A DNA stretch of 64,000 nt from Scolanthus callimorphus (taxonomy: Eukaryota; Cnidaria; Anthozoa; Actiniaria; Edwardsiidae). The position numbers were made by a program, and so were the translations under genes. This document shows positions 1 through 13,345 of the stretch, piece by piece. The notes below the pieces were generated by a model, which had not been told where the DNA came from, ran no database searches, and worked only from the letters and a program-made list of their open reading frames with translations. The DNA lies in the NCBI GenBank assembly GCA_033964015.1, contig CM066914.1:22620234-22684233 (forward strand). Reading direction: 5' to 3'. Every line of letters begins with the position of its first letter. The first letter of the stretch is position 1.

Positions 1-231
1 GTCTAATGCAAGATCTACGTTTGCAATCTGAATCCTGCAGTTTTGGAAAAAGAATACAAACATTCATCTAAAAAGAATGATTGAAATTATAATGTCGCTC
101 TAGCAAGAAACAAAGGTAAAAGCTTTGGGTCGTTAAGCAGGTAGGGAGGGCCATGTTAATGTATGTTCAATATAACGTCACGGGTATCTGTGCACTTAGC
201 CAATTTGCAAGAAGGCGTTCAAGTTACGTAC

Positions 232-3200
232 CTGACTCCTTCTGGAGTACCTTGAAACTCATTTATGGCATCCTGCATAGTCTTCGCGGCCTCATGCTGG
301 AACAGAAAACATTTTACGGAGTTTTTTAATGCCTTATTCAGAATGTGCTCATTTACTAGGCGTTTGGTTTTACTAGAGTCATATGAAAGTGGTGTAAAAG
401 TAGGAATGGATGGGCTAGTTTAGACAAAGCACCTCGTGTCCTGCTTTCCGATGAGCCTCCACAAGCTGGAGATAGACGGAGACGCGATCGCTCAACTTAA
501 TGTTGATCTTCTTTCCTCGTTTGGTGCTGGTCTCTGAAAAAAGCAAAAATATTCAATCAGCCCCACTTACCCTCTACTTTTTTGTCGGCCTTGCTGGACC
601 AGTAGTGTAGTAGCTGCTGTAAGATCTAACGTTATGTCTTGATGCACCTCACTGTTCTATTGTATTCTCGTTCTATTAGTTTCCATGTTTCCATTGTTTG
701 GGCTGAGGTGCATCAATCCAATAGTGTTAGATCTTCCAATAGCTGCTACACGACCCTGCTGGACAGTTCCTCGGGGAGCACATGAAGTCAAAGCCATTCA
801 GAGCGCATCCGCAACAATCCATTTTCCAAGACAAAAAGGTCCGCGAATTAACGATCGTTTCTTTTATGTACTTCAGCAAGAAGAAAAATGTGAATGCAAA
901 CGTTGGTTGTTTTCCAAACTAAATCCATTAGTCTTATGAAACTCGCTCGTTCTCGCTAGTTAAGGAAGGGTTTCTCCTAGCTAGCCACAAAACACCCCAA
1001 ATTAGCTTGAAATCTCGCGTATCAGCCGCGTATAAAACCCTAGTATCAAGCGCAAAAAGAAAGTCAGGAAACAAGCAGACGCGTGCCATTCCTTTCTCTT
1101 ATTTGCGTGCTATGCAAAAACTTCTCCCAGCTAGAAACTTCCCTTAGTCTTTGACCCTACCTGGTTTCTTCACCCCTGGCAAGTTCATGGCTGCATTTAA
1201 GGTTTTGATACTCTCCTCTGCATTCCCCATGTTCATCTGCACTCGCGCTTTGATAAGGTGATACGATGGATGCTCACGGACCTACATGCAAATCAAAATC
1301 AGTTTGAGACACAGGACAGAGTTGACAGTGGACAGACAAGGCTAATTGGGGTTAGGGTGAATCAGATTTGTAAGTGTTACCTCGAAATTGTAGCTGAGAC
1401 CAACTTCTAGAGACTGTTCGGCCTGTTTGAAGTTCCCTTTTTGAAGCTGGATCTGAAAGGCACAAACAAGGACTATTTACAAAACATTCAAGAAAAACAT
1501 ACAATTTACATGATTAATACATGTTTTCTCAAAAAGGAAAGCATAAAATGCGTCGTGTATCAAACGTTTTTTGCTGCATGTTCACAGTGAGGTCATCCGT
1601 GCATCTTTATGTCTAATCACACATTAGGAGCGACTAATCAGAGTGCGCAATTTATTAGTGTTTTATGGAAAGTAGATGGTTATCGCAAACGATCACTATA
1701 AATTAGAAGACCTGAAAAAAGGTGACGCTCTCACAATTCTCTAATTTAGGATATACTCTGATAGGTAGTTTTTATATGATACATACCTGGGCCATCAGTA
1801 GGTGTGCATCCGAGAAAGTGGAATCATGCTCCAGACAATGGGCAAGTAAGGCTTTGGCAGAGTCTACTTCACCTGAAGGAAAGAAAAATAAGGCCTACAG
1901 CTTTACCGTGCAGAGCGCAGAGTCGCGCCGTACCGAACAGTATAAACCATCCTGTAAAGTTTTTGATTATTAAGTATAAAGTGGGATCCTTTGAAGAAAA
2001 AAAGTTCGACAGAAGGGGATCCACTGAACTTCGGCGTTTTCGCTGGGCATAATACCATTTTGAAAAGATATCATCAGAGCAAGATACTATTTGCATGCCG
2101 ACTCAAGGGAACACGGTTGTATGAACACGGTTGTATGAACACGGTTGTATGAACACGGTTGTATGAACACGGTTGTATGAACACGGTTGTATGAACACGG
2201 TTGTATGAACACGGTTGTATGAACACGGTTGTATGAACACGGTTGTATGAACACGGTTGTATGAACACGGTTGCAATTCGAGCCTACTGAGGCGACTTGG
2301 AGAGAATAAACACCAATAATTTTAGTTCCTCTCTCCTCTCTATTTGAAGTCACTTCTTTGGCTTCACTTTGCTACTTCTGCGAGCCTTTCATGGAAATAA
2401 CGTGTTCTGACACCGATCAACGTTCAACGTTTTTTAAAAATGTATATCATTACATAATGTTCGCATTACAGTGTTTTAGTTTTACAGACAAATCTGAACA
2501 AATAGAAAATAAATACTTTACCAATAACTGGTTAAGCCTATCTGACATTACCTGCCAGATATTTGACCCTCGCCATGAGGTAAACTCCTTCCAGGAGTCC
2601 AGGAATAGCCTTGGTCAGGGGGTCCAGGACGGCAGCACATCTCTTGAGCAAGGGAGGGGCAGGCTGGCCAGGTGACTGAGGCTTCGAAATTCAAGTACAA
2701 ATGAGTCATGACCTGGAAAATGGTCAGAGTCTCCAGGCGCGAATCCAGGGGGGTTCATCGGGTGCAAATGAAGCCCCTCTCCCTGCGAACCATTTTTTTT
2801 GGGATCGGTTTGCTAAAGACCTTTTGTCATTTCAGAGCGGTTCTTTTCTTTTATGTGACCCAATGTATACCAGTATATTAAATTCATGATGTAGCAACCA
2901 CGATTTCGCCTCGTGAGAGGGCCACAGACAACAGAGAAGGATTGGTATAGAATGTTTCCTCATACATTGCTCTTCATCAGCAAAAATGAACCCCCCCCCC
3001 CCCTAAATCCTGGATCCACAACTGGTCTCAAGAGTGAACTGTGCGTAAATTTGCACAATGCAATACAGATTGAATAAACGGCATTTACTATACTATCTTC
3101 ACTATACTATTCACGTGTGCTGTGTAAGGAACGTTTCTGATCGGGAGTTGTTCCCACCTAAAATCCCACCACTTTTGCGCACAGATTTCGGAAATACAAA

Positions 3201-6200
3201 GTCAGAAGGAATTTGAAAGATTCAGCTACTAATGTTTAGTGCTTCCCAAGAATGTCTACCCTGATGTTCAAAGGGTTGATTGTAAGGCCGGAGGGCTTTC
3301 AGAATCTTTCAGTAACTTACTATTTCGTCACAACATTACTAAATTATTAAAATGTCTGGAAACCAAGAACAAAGCAATAAAAGGCCCTTCCTGTACAAAT
3401 GATATAGTAGAAATAATCCCTTGCACATACGGTATACTTCAGCTCAAAGTACCCTTTCCCTATGGGCTCTATTGAGTTGGAGTATGTATTATAGAAATCA
3501 TTTTACTCAATCGTAAATTACCTCAGTTGAAGCATATATCAGATAATCATTGATGACTTGGAGTAAAAAGTCAGGATTCATCTGGACAAAGTATTGCACT
3601 CCAAGAGCAAGACCCTGTAATCGCATGACAAGAAAAGTAGTATTAGTTAGCTGGTAAAATAGTTGCTGTGGTCAGGCTAGTGGTTGGCTGGTAGTAAGCA
3701 CTACATAGGCACTACATAAGATTGTTGAGTCTGCCCAGACCTACGGTAAGCTACTTTCATTCTCAGCAGGGACCAAATCAGAAATTCACTCTCGGAAGCT
3801 CTATGTGAAATTAACAATGAACTCCCTAACTCATCTTGAACTCTTCCAAAGGGTACGTCTTCTATCATTGAATTCTGATTCTTACCTTCAAGCCAACAAA
3901 GTGTGAATCGATGGATGTGTTTAATGCAGTGATAACATCCTCTTGTGGTTTCCCTTTCTTTCTGTACAGTACTGAGGTCAGGTAGGAGAGCTCCTGTATG
4001 CAAAATCAATACAAAAGTTATCATCATTTACCAACGTATGTCAAAGAACATGAGGCATGCTCTTCTGTATGGTACCAAAACATCACACCATACAAATATC
4101 ACAATCACATGGCAAGAGCAAATCTATGCTAATAGCACTCTCACATACTACAACAACACCATACAAATGTCAAAATCACATGGCAAAACAATGCCATACT
4201 AATAGCACTCTCACATGCTACAACAAAGCCATATAAATGTCACAACCACATGACAAAACAATGTTATACTAATAGCACTCTCACATGCTACAACAAAGCC
4301 ATACAAATGTCACAATCACTGGCAAAACAATACTGATACTAATATTATGGTATGACTAGTTTTACAGGAAAACTAGGTGGTCTGTGTCGGCGGAGACGTG
4401 AACATGAACAACAACAACCAAAGGTTGAGATTTATGTTAAACGCTGTGGAAAAATGGTGTTTTGCTGATGTCTTGAGCGTTAGCCCTTCGTCAGTGCTAT
4501 ACTAATAGCACTCTCACATGCGACAACAAAGCCATATAAATGTCACAATCACCTGCCTAAACTATACTATACTAATAGCACTCCCACATGCTACAACAAA
4601 GCCATACAAATGTCATGATCACATGGCAAAACAATGCTATACTAATAGCACTCTCACATGCTACAACAAAGCCATACATATGCCACGATAACATGGCTAA
4701 GCAATGCTATACTAATAGCACTCTAACGTGCTAAAACAAAGCCATACAAGTGTCACAATCACATGCCAAAACAATGCTATACTAATAGCACTCTCACATG
4801 CTACAACAAAGCCATACAAATGTCACAATCACATGGCAAAACAATGCTATACTAATAGCACTCTCACATGCTACAACAAAGCCATACAAATGTCAATCAT
4901 ATGGCACAACAATGCTATGCTAATAGCACTCTCACATGCTACAACAAAGCCATACAAATGTCACAATCACATGACAAAACAATACTATACTAATAGAACT
5001 CTCACATGCCAAAAGAATACCATACAAATGTCACAATCACATGCCAAAGAAATACCATACTACTAGCACTCTCACATGCCAAAACAGCACCATACCACAC
5101 TACTGGTAATAAACTCTCTAGTAGGTACAGGGACCTGTGACTTCCTACATAACATGCAAATGTGACACATTGCTGTAATAACCAGAAACATCAAAAGACA
5201 AGCTTACAGCAGATTTGCCAATGCTCTGCTGGATTTCATTCAAGAATTCCAACTGCTGTTCTGCATCTTCTATCTGTCCCTCTATCAGCTGACACTTGAT
5301 AATTCCTTCAAAGTAAGCGATTGATAATGAGTTACATTAATTTGTAATGTCACCCACCAGTACAGTACCGGTATGTAATGCAGTGCAAAGAGTAGAAATG
5401 GAAAAAAGAGGAGAGTGGCTATGGTTTCAATGATGCCTGTTTTAAGGCCAAAATATAGAAATTGCTTACAAAAAAACAACAATCAAAAACGATTCTGGGT
5501 ATTTGATGCCCCCTCCACCATCTGGATATATGAAATGTATATATAAATGACAATTGTCTTTGTAGCATCTTTTGATCAAACGTTAACTGTACCAGTAAGA
5601 GCTGGAACACTTGTCTCATCCAATTTCATGGCAGTGCGAAAGGCTTTGGTTGCATCTCGAGTTTTTCCTTGTAGAATATACTGATTTCCAACCTGAAACA
5701 ACAGACAAGGAAGTATTACAAAAAGAATTTATTATTATAATACACCCTTTTGGAAAATAGATGATTTTCTCAGGTATGTATGTGCAACAAACTCAGCTTA
5801 AGGTCAGTCAACAAGGGGGTCAGCCTTTGTGGTAGCTTTTGTGCACTCAGGTGTAATTACTCGGAACCATGATTTGAATAACAATGGCTGACTTGACCTT
5901 GTTGACCAGTCATAAAACCAAACTTGCTACACACCCATACCTTGACACGTCTTAAACAAGGAACCTGATAAATGTCAAATCATGATTGACAACTGGACAG
6001 CCACAAGGCAATAGGCCTTCTAGCCCAAATCCAATACATTCTGAGTAAAATCAACTCGCTGCCATTTGCTCCGGGTTAGTGATTTTATGCTGAAACTTCA
6101 GTTACTGACTAATATCAATTGGTTCTTCATATTTTCTGGAACTGACAATAACATCTTGTTAAGAGGTAGTTGGATCAAGTGACCCAGCTATGCAAGTGGC

Positions 6201-9200
6201 CTATTGCATTACTAACTGGAAATTCTTGTTACTTCCTAACAGCTGTAGCAATCTGCAGATGTTTCCTTTGAAATTGGAAATTTCTTGGGGAAATGAACAT
6301 TGTTAACCAAAAGAGGTTGCTTTTTGGAAATTGGTCTTTAGTCACCAGGTTTTGTTTGGTGTTCACACAAGCAAAGAATTGCATTGTATTTATTCCATGC
6401 TACAATGACCAAGCATTGAATTGGGTCACGTTGTTACCTCAATCTGATACTCTGCATTATTTGATGCCAAGGACTGAGCTCTGTCTACCAGGGCCAAAGT
6501 CTGCTGCAGCACAAGACCATTACGTCCACACTAAAAAAGACACACACAAACACATTAGCATAAACAAATTTCCAAACTAAGTTCAATAGTTTGTCATCAG
6601 AGTTGCTTACTATTTTGCTGAATCCCTGGGACAAGGAGCAGTAGACAAAGGGGTTTCTTGGTTCACTACGATCCACTGCTTGGATCAGCTCTACTATCTT
6701 GTCTGCAGCCTAAATCAGAGAGATGATATTGATTACAAATGTTACCGCAAGAATCAACCATTTTACATTTCCTTTAACATATTATTTCTCCTGTTGCCAA
6801 ACAAATCTGCTCACCAGACAAATATGTTTGTCTACAAAATGTATGGAAACATGTCAAATAAAAAAATGAAAACACGAAAAAGTAATAACTTACTTGAAGT
6901 TCGCTGGCAGCTCAAAGTTTACTCTTGCTGCCTGTTCCTTCACTAGTGAAGGACTCTGAATGAAAGGCTCTGAATGAAACTGGCCTCATGCTTTATGCAG
7001 ACTTATGCTAAAATCATAACAGGCATAGATAATACAAAAAAAACATAGGAACAGATGGCAATTCTTTCTATGGGTATCCAGAAAACTTATTGAAACCACT
7101 GTTGGTCGGTATAGGAGAGAGGAGTCCATTATACCTCAGTATAGGCACCTTCTCTGCACAACATGAACAATATGACCATGCGTTGTGCCTCAATGCAATT
7201 TCTGTTGATGGCAAGGGCTCTACAAGGAAAACAAAAATTATAGCAAATTTAACAACAAAGATAAATGCTTAAAACACTGTTGTCTACAATCACCATGATT
7301 TTGCTGCAAGAAATGAATATTTTTATTCAATTGTCAAATAACTCAAATTTGGCATCCAAACAACAGGATGTTACTGAACTGATTACCCTTATCAGGCTGA
7401 ATTTGAACATTTGGCAACTAGACAAACATCCCTGCAATTATCAGGTCTTACAAATTCAACCAACACTGGAAGTTCAAATTCTCCAACTCTGCACTTTATT
7501 ACTGGGACTACAACAATCAAGCCATTTTTTCTGCATGATACACAATAGCGACATTAGGAAGCAATTAATTATTGTTTGATGAACATTCCCGGGTTGGACC
7601 AGGTTGGAGAGACTGCTGGGTATGATTGCCCAGCAGTTGAGGAGAAAGATGATGGACAGGACAAACTTTCAGTGCCTACTGGAAACAGTAAATGCACCCT
7701 AAGGAGCTATAAGCCTCCAGAGAGGGGATGATGATAATGATAACATCATCATTGGCATCATCATTTGATATAATTATTGTAATCAACTTCAGCCACAACT
7801 TCTTTGCCCCTGTCATAACTCTTATTTCATTCTCATTGATTTTCAATTAGACATGGTACCATTTTAGTTTGTACTGACCTTTGAGCAGTTTCCAAAGTTT
7901 GGTCCCAGTCTTGAAGAGACAGCTGGAGCCTCATCTTCTCTATTAATGCTGGTACACAATCTGGGTAGGCAACAACAGCCTGGAAAAAACATCAGCTTAT
8001 AAGAGCACTACCACTGAAGGGTGGGAGTGTTTGTCGGACAAATAAAACTTGGTCAACCAGTATTTTAACCCCTAAAAGATACCATTTTAAAACTCAAACA
8101 AAGCACCCTACAGTGCTAGTTACTATTTAAGATATTAATATATTGATCTCTACTGCACTAACAGCATAGGTGACTTCTAAAGTTTAGCACACAGCCTATC
8201 ATCTCACACACAAACACATTAAGGAGGCTGCCTACAATTTTTTCTGCCCTCAACACCCAATCTTTGTATGCCTGCTGTTCAGGCTCAAAAACCTGTACCA
8301 GTCTGAACTTTCACATGGTTACCTGGAGGGTTTGAACTTTATTGTAGTGTGCATTTTGTTGTGATCGGAGTTGCTATAGCAACGTTATAACCACACCTTT
8401 GTATATAATTAGCAGCCATCAGACGCGTTGCGCGACCTAAACTTTTAAAATGACACCCCTCACACTAATCCCTGAGTAGCTAACATTAATCACAGCAAGT
8501 TTGGAGAGAATTCATTGGGCCGGTTTGATGTTATTCGAATGGACTTTTTCAGCCTCCAAAATGTCAAAGTTATTCATGCCGCAAAGTATTTCCTTGAAAA
8601 ATAATGGCTAATATCTGTGGAATTAAGAAATCCTTGCCGCCCGAATAATCTGCAAACACAAGGCAATGTACCAGCCAATTTTCACTTCTTAGAATGCTTC
8701 CGATTTTGTTTGCCATGTGTTCAAGGAAACTGCAAAATTTGAGAAATTATATTATAAATCTTCCGTTTGTTATAAAACTTACACTTTTCGCCTCTGACAC
8801 AAATCTCATATGTAAAAGTTTTTGATACTTCCGTAAATTATTCTTGAATATACACCAAAGATAACCTCCAAGTCTTGAGTTCATTGAAGTATTTTAAGGC
8901 ACCGAGAAAAAATGCTAAACTTCACTACTCTTTCGGTTTCCTGGAGCCGGTTTTTGACATTGTACTTTGTTTTCACCTGTCGTAGCTTTGACGTCGGTTT
9001 CCCAGCCAACTACATTCCAGCATGAGAATCAAACATTGCGTCTATGGCTCAATGATTTCTCCGTGCAGTTTGCCGTCACGCTTGCTAGGAAAGCGGCAAA
9101 GTGTATTAGAGATTTTCTATCATGTTTTTTCCGAGAAAATCGAAAAAGAGGAAGGCAGAAGAACTGATAAATTGGAGAGCGAGTGGTTGCCAGCCAGGCA

Positions 9201-12200
9201 GTGGCGGGAGGTTAAAGACAAAGAGTTAGAAAGCTCAGCATTATCAAGTTAACATTCATAATAAATGTTGTTGGATTGTTATTTGCTACGCTTTGAGAGT
9301 ATGAATGTTGACCCATGAAAACTACAACACGCTGGAATGTAGTTCGCTTCACTGATTACAGGGAAAACCATGTGAAAGCTACAACAGGTGAAAACAAAGT
9401 ACAATGACAAAAACCGGCTCGAGAAAACCGAAAGAGTAGTGAAGTTTAGCATTTTTCTCGGTGCCTTAAAATACTTCAATGAACTCAAGACTTGGAGGTT
9501 ATCTTTGGTATATATTCAAGAATAATTTACGGAAGTATCAAAAACTTTTACATATGAGATTTGTGTCAGAGGCGAAAAGTGTAAGTTTTATAACAAACGG
9601 AAGATTTATAATATAATTTCTCAAATTTTGCAGGTTCCTTGAACACATGCCAAACAAAATCGGAAGCATTCTAAGAAGTGAAATTTGGCTGGTACATTGC
9701 CTTGGGTTTGTAGATTATTCGGGCGGCAAGGATTTCTTAATTCCGCAGATATTAGCCATTCTTTTTCAAGGAAATATTTGCGGCATAAATAGCTTTGCCA
9801 TTTTGGAGCCTGAAAAAGTCCGTTCGAATAACATAAAACCGGCCCAATGAATTCCCTCTAAACTTGCTGTGATTAATGCTAGCTACTCAGGGATTAGTGT
9901 GAGGGGTGTCATATTAAAAGTGGCTGTGTATTATAAGCAAGGATGTGGTTATAACGTTGCTATAGCAACTCCGATTACAACAAAATACACACTACAACAA
10001 AGTTCAAACCCTCCAGGGTAACCATGTGAAAATTCAGACCAGTACAGGTTTTTGAGCCTGAACAGCAGGCAAACAAAGTTTGGTGGTGGAGAGCAGAAAA
10101 AATTGTAGGCAGCCTCCTTAAAAGATATAATTTTCTAAAAAATAAAAGGATTTTTTCATTCTTAATACCATAATGATACCTCAAACCCAAATTTTTAGGA
10201 TAGGATCTGGCATAGATCATAGGATCCTGCTTAGATTTTCACAAGGGGAGGGACATCACCGGTAAAAACAACACAAAAAAGAAGTTGAAAAGGAGACTAA
10301 TCAGGGTGAAAAGTATTTTCCTCCTCTAACAGTAAAGCCCATGTAGCATACAACATTGTAGCCAGACACATGTAATCCTTCATGTTTCCCAGTTTATCCA
10401 TATGAGAAACATTGTTGCATGCAACAAATTTTGTAACCAGGACACAAAGAAATGTTTCTTCACCAGACAAGAAACATTTGATGTGTCTGAGACACATGCA
10501 TGCAATGTTTCCTAGTTTCGCCACTCAGCGAAACAAATTGCAGGACACAAATGTTGCGTGCTGTATGTCTCCTAGCTGTAGCTTAGCTTCAGCTTATATT
10601 ACCTGATTTATTGTTTCCAGTGCACCACTAAAATTGTTCTTCAGCTGAAGATATCTAGCCTGAATTTCAACACCAGATAATAAAATTCATTAGACATGAA
10701 ATAAGTGGCACCAGAAGAAATAAAGATGAATAAATTTAAATTACCTTTCCCAAAAGTGCATCCAGATTCTTGGCATTTTCAGACCTGTATAAATCAGGGT
10801 GATAAATCAGCCTTGTGATTAAGATACTGCAACCTAAAATGGGGCTAAATATCAACTAGTCAAGGTTAAAAACATGCCACCATCTTGCTACTTCTCTGAC
10901 CAGTTGCAGTCAGGTGGACGTTTGCCTGCCTTTACCTACAATGCGGGACAAAATTAGTTGTCGCCTCCACCAAAAATAGCCGATTTTGGGTTACCCATCA
11001 CTAGTAAATTGTGTTTCTTCCTAAGACAATATCACTGGAACTCCCCTTTCCCCCTGTTGGAGGTAGAGTGCTCAAATTGCAAGGAAGAAAGCCCATGGCA
11101 AACAACATTGTACTGGGGGGAGGGGCAGGGAAGATGGGGGGACCGGAGTGGTACATAGAACCTCTGTTTACTGAAAACGTTATACATATGCGACAACAAT
11201 TTTGTCCCGCATTGTAGCTGCTTACCCAGGCATGCCTAAAGTTATTTTAAATGCTGTTTAATATACCTTCAGGAACAACAAACAGCCAGCATTTGGCTCC
11301 CTGTGTGCTTATTGTTCCTGCTGGCTAAGGTGAGCCCGGTGAGCCATGTTCTTGCTGGCTTGTGCAAGCCATGTTTTTCCCTGTCCTGGACAAGCCACAC
11401 TCTTGCTGACTTGGGCCATCCTTTTTTTTGCTGGCCTGGCCATGTCATATTTTTGCTAGCTCAAAGGAGCTGTGTTGGTGATAAAGGTAACTTGTTTACA
11501 TCAAACAAGTTGCTTAGCTCCTGTGAGCCTATGCAACTAAGTGGGTATTGTCTTGAACAGTGCAAGCCACTCATCATGATTGTGTGGTTCCAGAAATTGT
11601 CCATACCCCCCTACGGAAGGGCATTGGAAATTCTGGAGGGGTGGGGGGGTCAATTTGCCTGATCATTTCCATACAAATACTGTATTTTTCCTCGGAAATT
11701 CCAGAGGGGTGGGGGGGGTCACTTTTCAACACCCTTCCATGGAGGGGGTATGGATATTTTCTGGAACCAAACATTATTGTTTTGGCAGGGGGAGTTAGCC
11801 ACCCAAACCCTCTCGCTGTTTATGGCTCCCTCAGGTAAGTATTTCTCCACTGAATCCCTCAGTGTGACAGGTGCAGGAGTAGACTGTGGTCAGGTTACCA
11901 TGGCTACCCAAAGGGATTTAGCTTTGCAGGGAGCAGCCCCTTTATAATGCACCTAACTGTATGCCCAACCTCTTCAGGTGGCAATGAGTTTTAATGTGGC
12001 TTGAAATACACTTTATTTTATTTTTATCTTACCCAGCAAGAGCATCATCAAAGTACTTGATACTTTTCTTGATATAAGCATCTCTTCCACATAAAAGATC
12101 AATCCAACCACGCAGAACAGCCCCCTAAACATAACAAAATTTCAGTGTCTTGTACTTCCAAATACAGTTATTTGCATCTAACTGACAACAGATGTCACAG

Positions 12201-13345
12201 AGACATCTTGGTTGGCGAGAATATGAGGAATCAGAAACAATTCAACAACAATGATGATAACAAAAAATATGACCAGCCTGAAGCTCAAATAAAAAAAAGT
12301 CAATAGCTATTGACTCAGATCCCATTCAGGCTTGAGGTATAATTGTGTTAAATACATGTATTGTTGCTATATAATAAAACTAAATACTTGTCTAAAACAA
12401 ATCTCTACACTCAAGTGTACCTGCTTGTTGTCCTGAGCCATTTTAATCATCCTGTCCACGTATTCACGAGCCTTGTCCACTTTTCCAGTATGCAAGAGAA
12501 ACATTCCACCAAAATACAAGGCCATTTCACCACAGCTCTGTCTGTCCTGTCGCAATCTAGATTCCAGTTCTTGGACAGCTTCCTTGTCAACAAGCTGGCC
12601 TTTTTATGTGCAAATACAAGAGCCATTGTGGTGCAAAGGACAACTTCAGGTTTGTCTTTGATGAGTTCAAGCTCTCGCATAGCTTCAGATGCTCTGTCTG
12701 AAAAAGACATAACCCTGTTTATGCTGACGTCATCCATTGCTGTGCCAACCAGAGATCGATTGGTTCACAGAACAAAGAGCGCTATTCAATCTACAATTGG
12801 CACATTAATATTAGAATGGTTATCTTGATAAACAGCGAACAGCGCTATAGTACCTCAAGATGATATCATGCAATTACAAACTATTTGAATTTTTATTATG
12901 CAAGCATTTTAAATGCTTGCATGAACATGAACCCTGTAAAAAACAAGAGCGTGCTGAGAGTCTGAGATACTCTGATACGACTCTGACACCATCTGTAACC
13001 CTCTCTGCATCTTTAGCAACACTAACCTTCCATAAGTACACCAAATGCTTTCCAGAACATCAGAACAGGGTCGTTGCCATATTTCTTGAGGCTTTCCAAA
13101 CATGTTGTCTGAAGCTGCCTGTAATATTTCTCGCGGCAGTAGTAATTTATACGCGCCTAGAAATGAATGAAAGAAATACAAATTAAGTCGGGAAACAGGA
13201 ATTTCATTTTTTGAAGAAAATTTACCCCGGTAAACACAGCTTGTAGTTTATAGCAACCGAAGACGCCATGCAACAGAAAATTATACTTTTCACGATAAAA
13301 TGACAATGAAATGCTTACCAAAGTAACAGAATCATTAGAAGCCAT
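232..13345 (-). CDS. TTC21B: IFT139 / tetratricopeptide repeat protein 21B, N-terminal half (20 exons, continues off the left edge)
   Basis: TPR-rich subunit of the IFT-A complex, which drives retrograde transport in cilia. Exons read on the minus strand: 13345-13319, 13156-13027, 12697-12421, 12124-12033, 10784-10745, 10659-10603, 7979-7879, 7219-7135, 6709-6611, 6530-6438, 5692-5593, 5305-5208, 3993-3886, 3614-3522, 2681-2552, 1872-1787, 1452-1381, 1281-1161, 533-433, 296-232. All have AG/GT borders and compatible phases. They give about 658 residues, half of the vertebrate protein (about 1,300). Diagnostic stretches are [10 protein letters not shown] (exon 2), [14 protein letters not shown] (exon 3), [17 protein letters not shown] (exon 7), [20 protein letters not shown] (exon 12) and [13 protein letters not shown] (exon 18), which match the order of TTC21B TPRs. 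The start is ATG 13345 (MASNDSVTL), a 9-codon exon. Exon 3 needs one extra base in the T-run 12601-12605 (plus strand) to stay in frame. TTC21A is a less likely alternative. The family assignment is very secure; exact borders come from reading by eye. Confidence 0.93.
2110..2273. repeat. 14-bp minisatellite, about 11.7 copies
   Basis: Nearly perfect tandem copies of AACACGGTTGTATG in the intron between IFT139 exons 15 and 16. The minus-strand ORFs over it (repeated [14 protein letters not shown] pattern) are repeat artefacts, because three 14-bp units make 42 bases and keep all frames open. Confidence 0.97.
4050..5100. repeat. 70-bp satellite block inside an IFT139 intron
   Basis: About 13 tandem units of roughly 70 bases, each beginning ACTAATAGCACTCTCACATG and continuing with CTACAACAAAGCCATACAAA and TGTCACAATCACATGGCAAA. 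The middle units (4,500-4,990) are most alike and the edges are degraded. A foreign piece of about 155 bases (4,340-4,495) interrupts the array. Confidence 0.95.
4340..4495. mobile_element. Insertion interrupting the 70-bp satellite
   Basis: Unrelated to the satellite. It contains 'gtcggcggagacgtgaacatg' in its left half and 'cttgagcgttagcccttcgt' in its right half, the latter a phrase recalled from dispersed animal repeats. The satellite resumes with 'gctatactaatagca' on the right, so it looks like an insertion and not decay. The type is unknown. Confidence 0.4.
8219..10121. mobile_element. 1.9-kb giant inverted-repeat (foldback) element in an IFT139 intron
   Basis: Left arm about 8,219-9,026 and right arm about 9,331-10,121 are inverted copies of each other along their whole length. 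Examples are GGAGGCTGCCTACAATTTTT at 8,223 against its complement ending at 10,117, and ctacattccagc at 9,010 against gctggaatgtag at 9,331. The spacer is about 300 bases. Both ends abut TTAA (8,219-8,222 and 10,118-10,121), compatible with a piggyBac-type target duplication. No transposase frame is visible, so it is non-autonomous. Confidence 0.9.
10320..10580. repeat. Dispersed repeat, copy 1 (inverted relative of 38,715-38,900)
   Basis: Shares AGGACACAAATGTTGCGTGC, 'gagacacatgcatgcaatgtttcctagttt' type segments (in pieces) and 'tgtagccagacacatg' with the reverse complement of the 38.7-kb copy. It is itself partly palindromic (ACACAAAGAAATGTTTCTTC ... GAAACATTTGATGTGT). It lies in the intron between IFT139 exons 6 and 7. 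Confidence 0.65.
11585..11769. mobile_element. MITE of the TGGTTCCAGAAA family, copy 1
   Basis: Terminal inverted repeats TGGTTCCAGAAATTGTCCAT and, at the right, ATGGATATTTTCTGGAACCA. Each is followed inward by CCCCC and an internal GGAAATTC-AGAGGGGTGGGG motif that is itself duplicated. Length 185 bases. It lies in the intron between IFT139 exons 4 and 5. A sister copy in the same orientation sits at 58,537-58,733. Confidence 0.88.

Noticed and set aside
2074..2353. Two overlapping ORFs with periodic [13 protein letters not shown] peptides
   Set aside because: Products of reading the 14-bp minisatellite in different frames.
2110..5100. CRISPR array
   Set aside because: The repeats are head-to-tail without unique spacers, in a eukaryotic intron.
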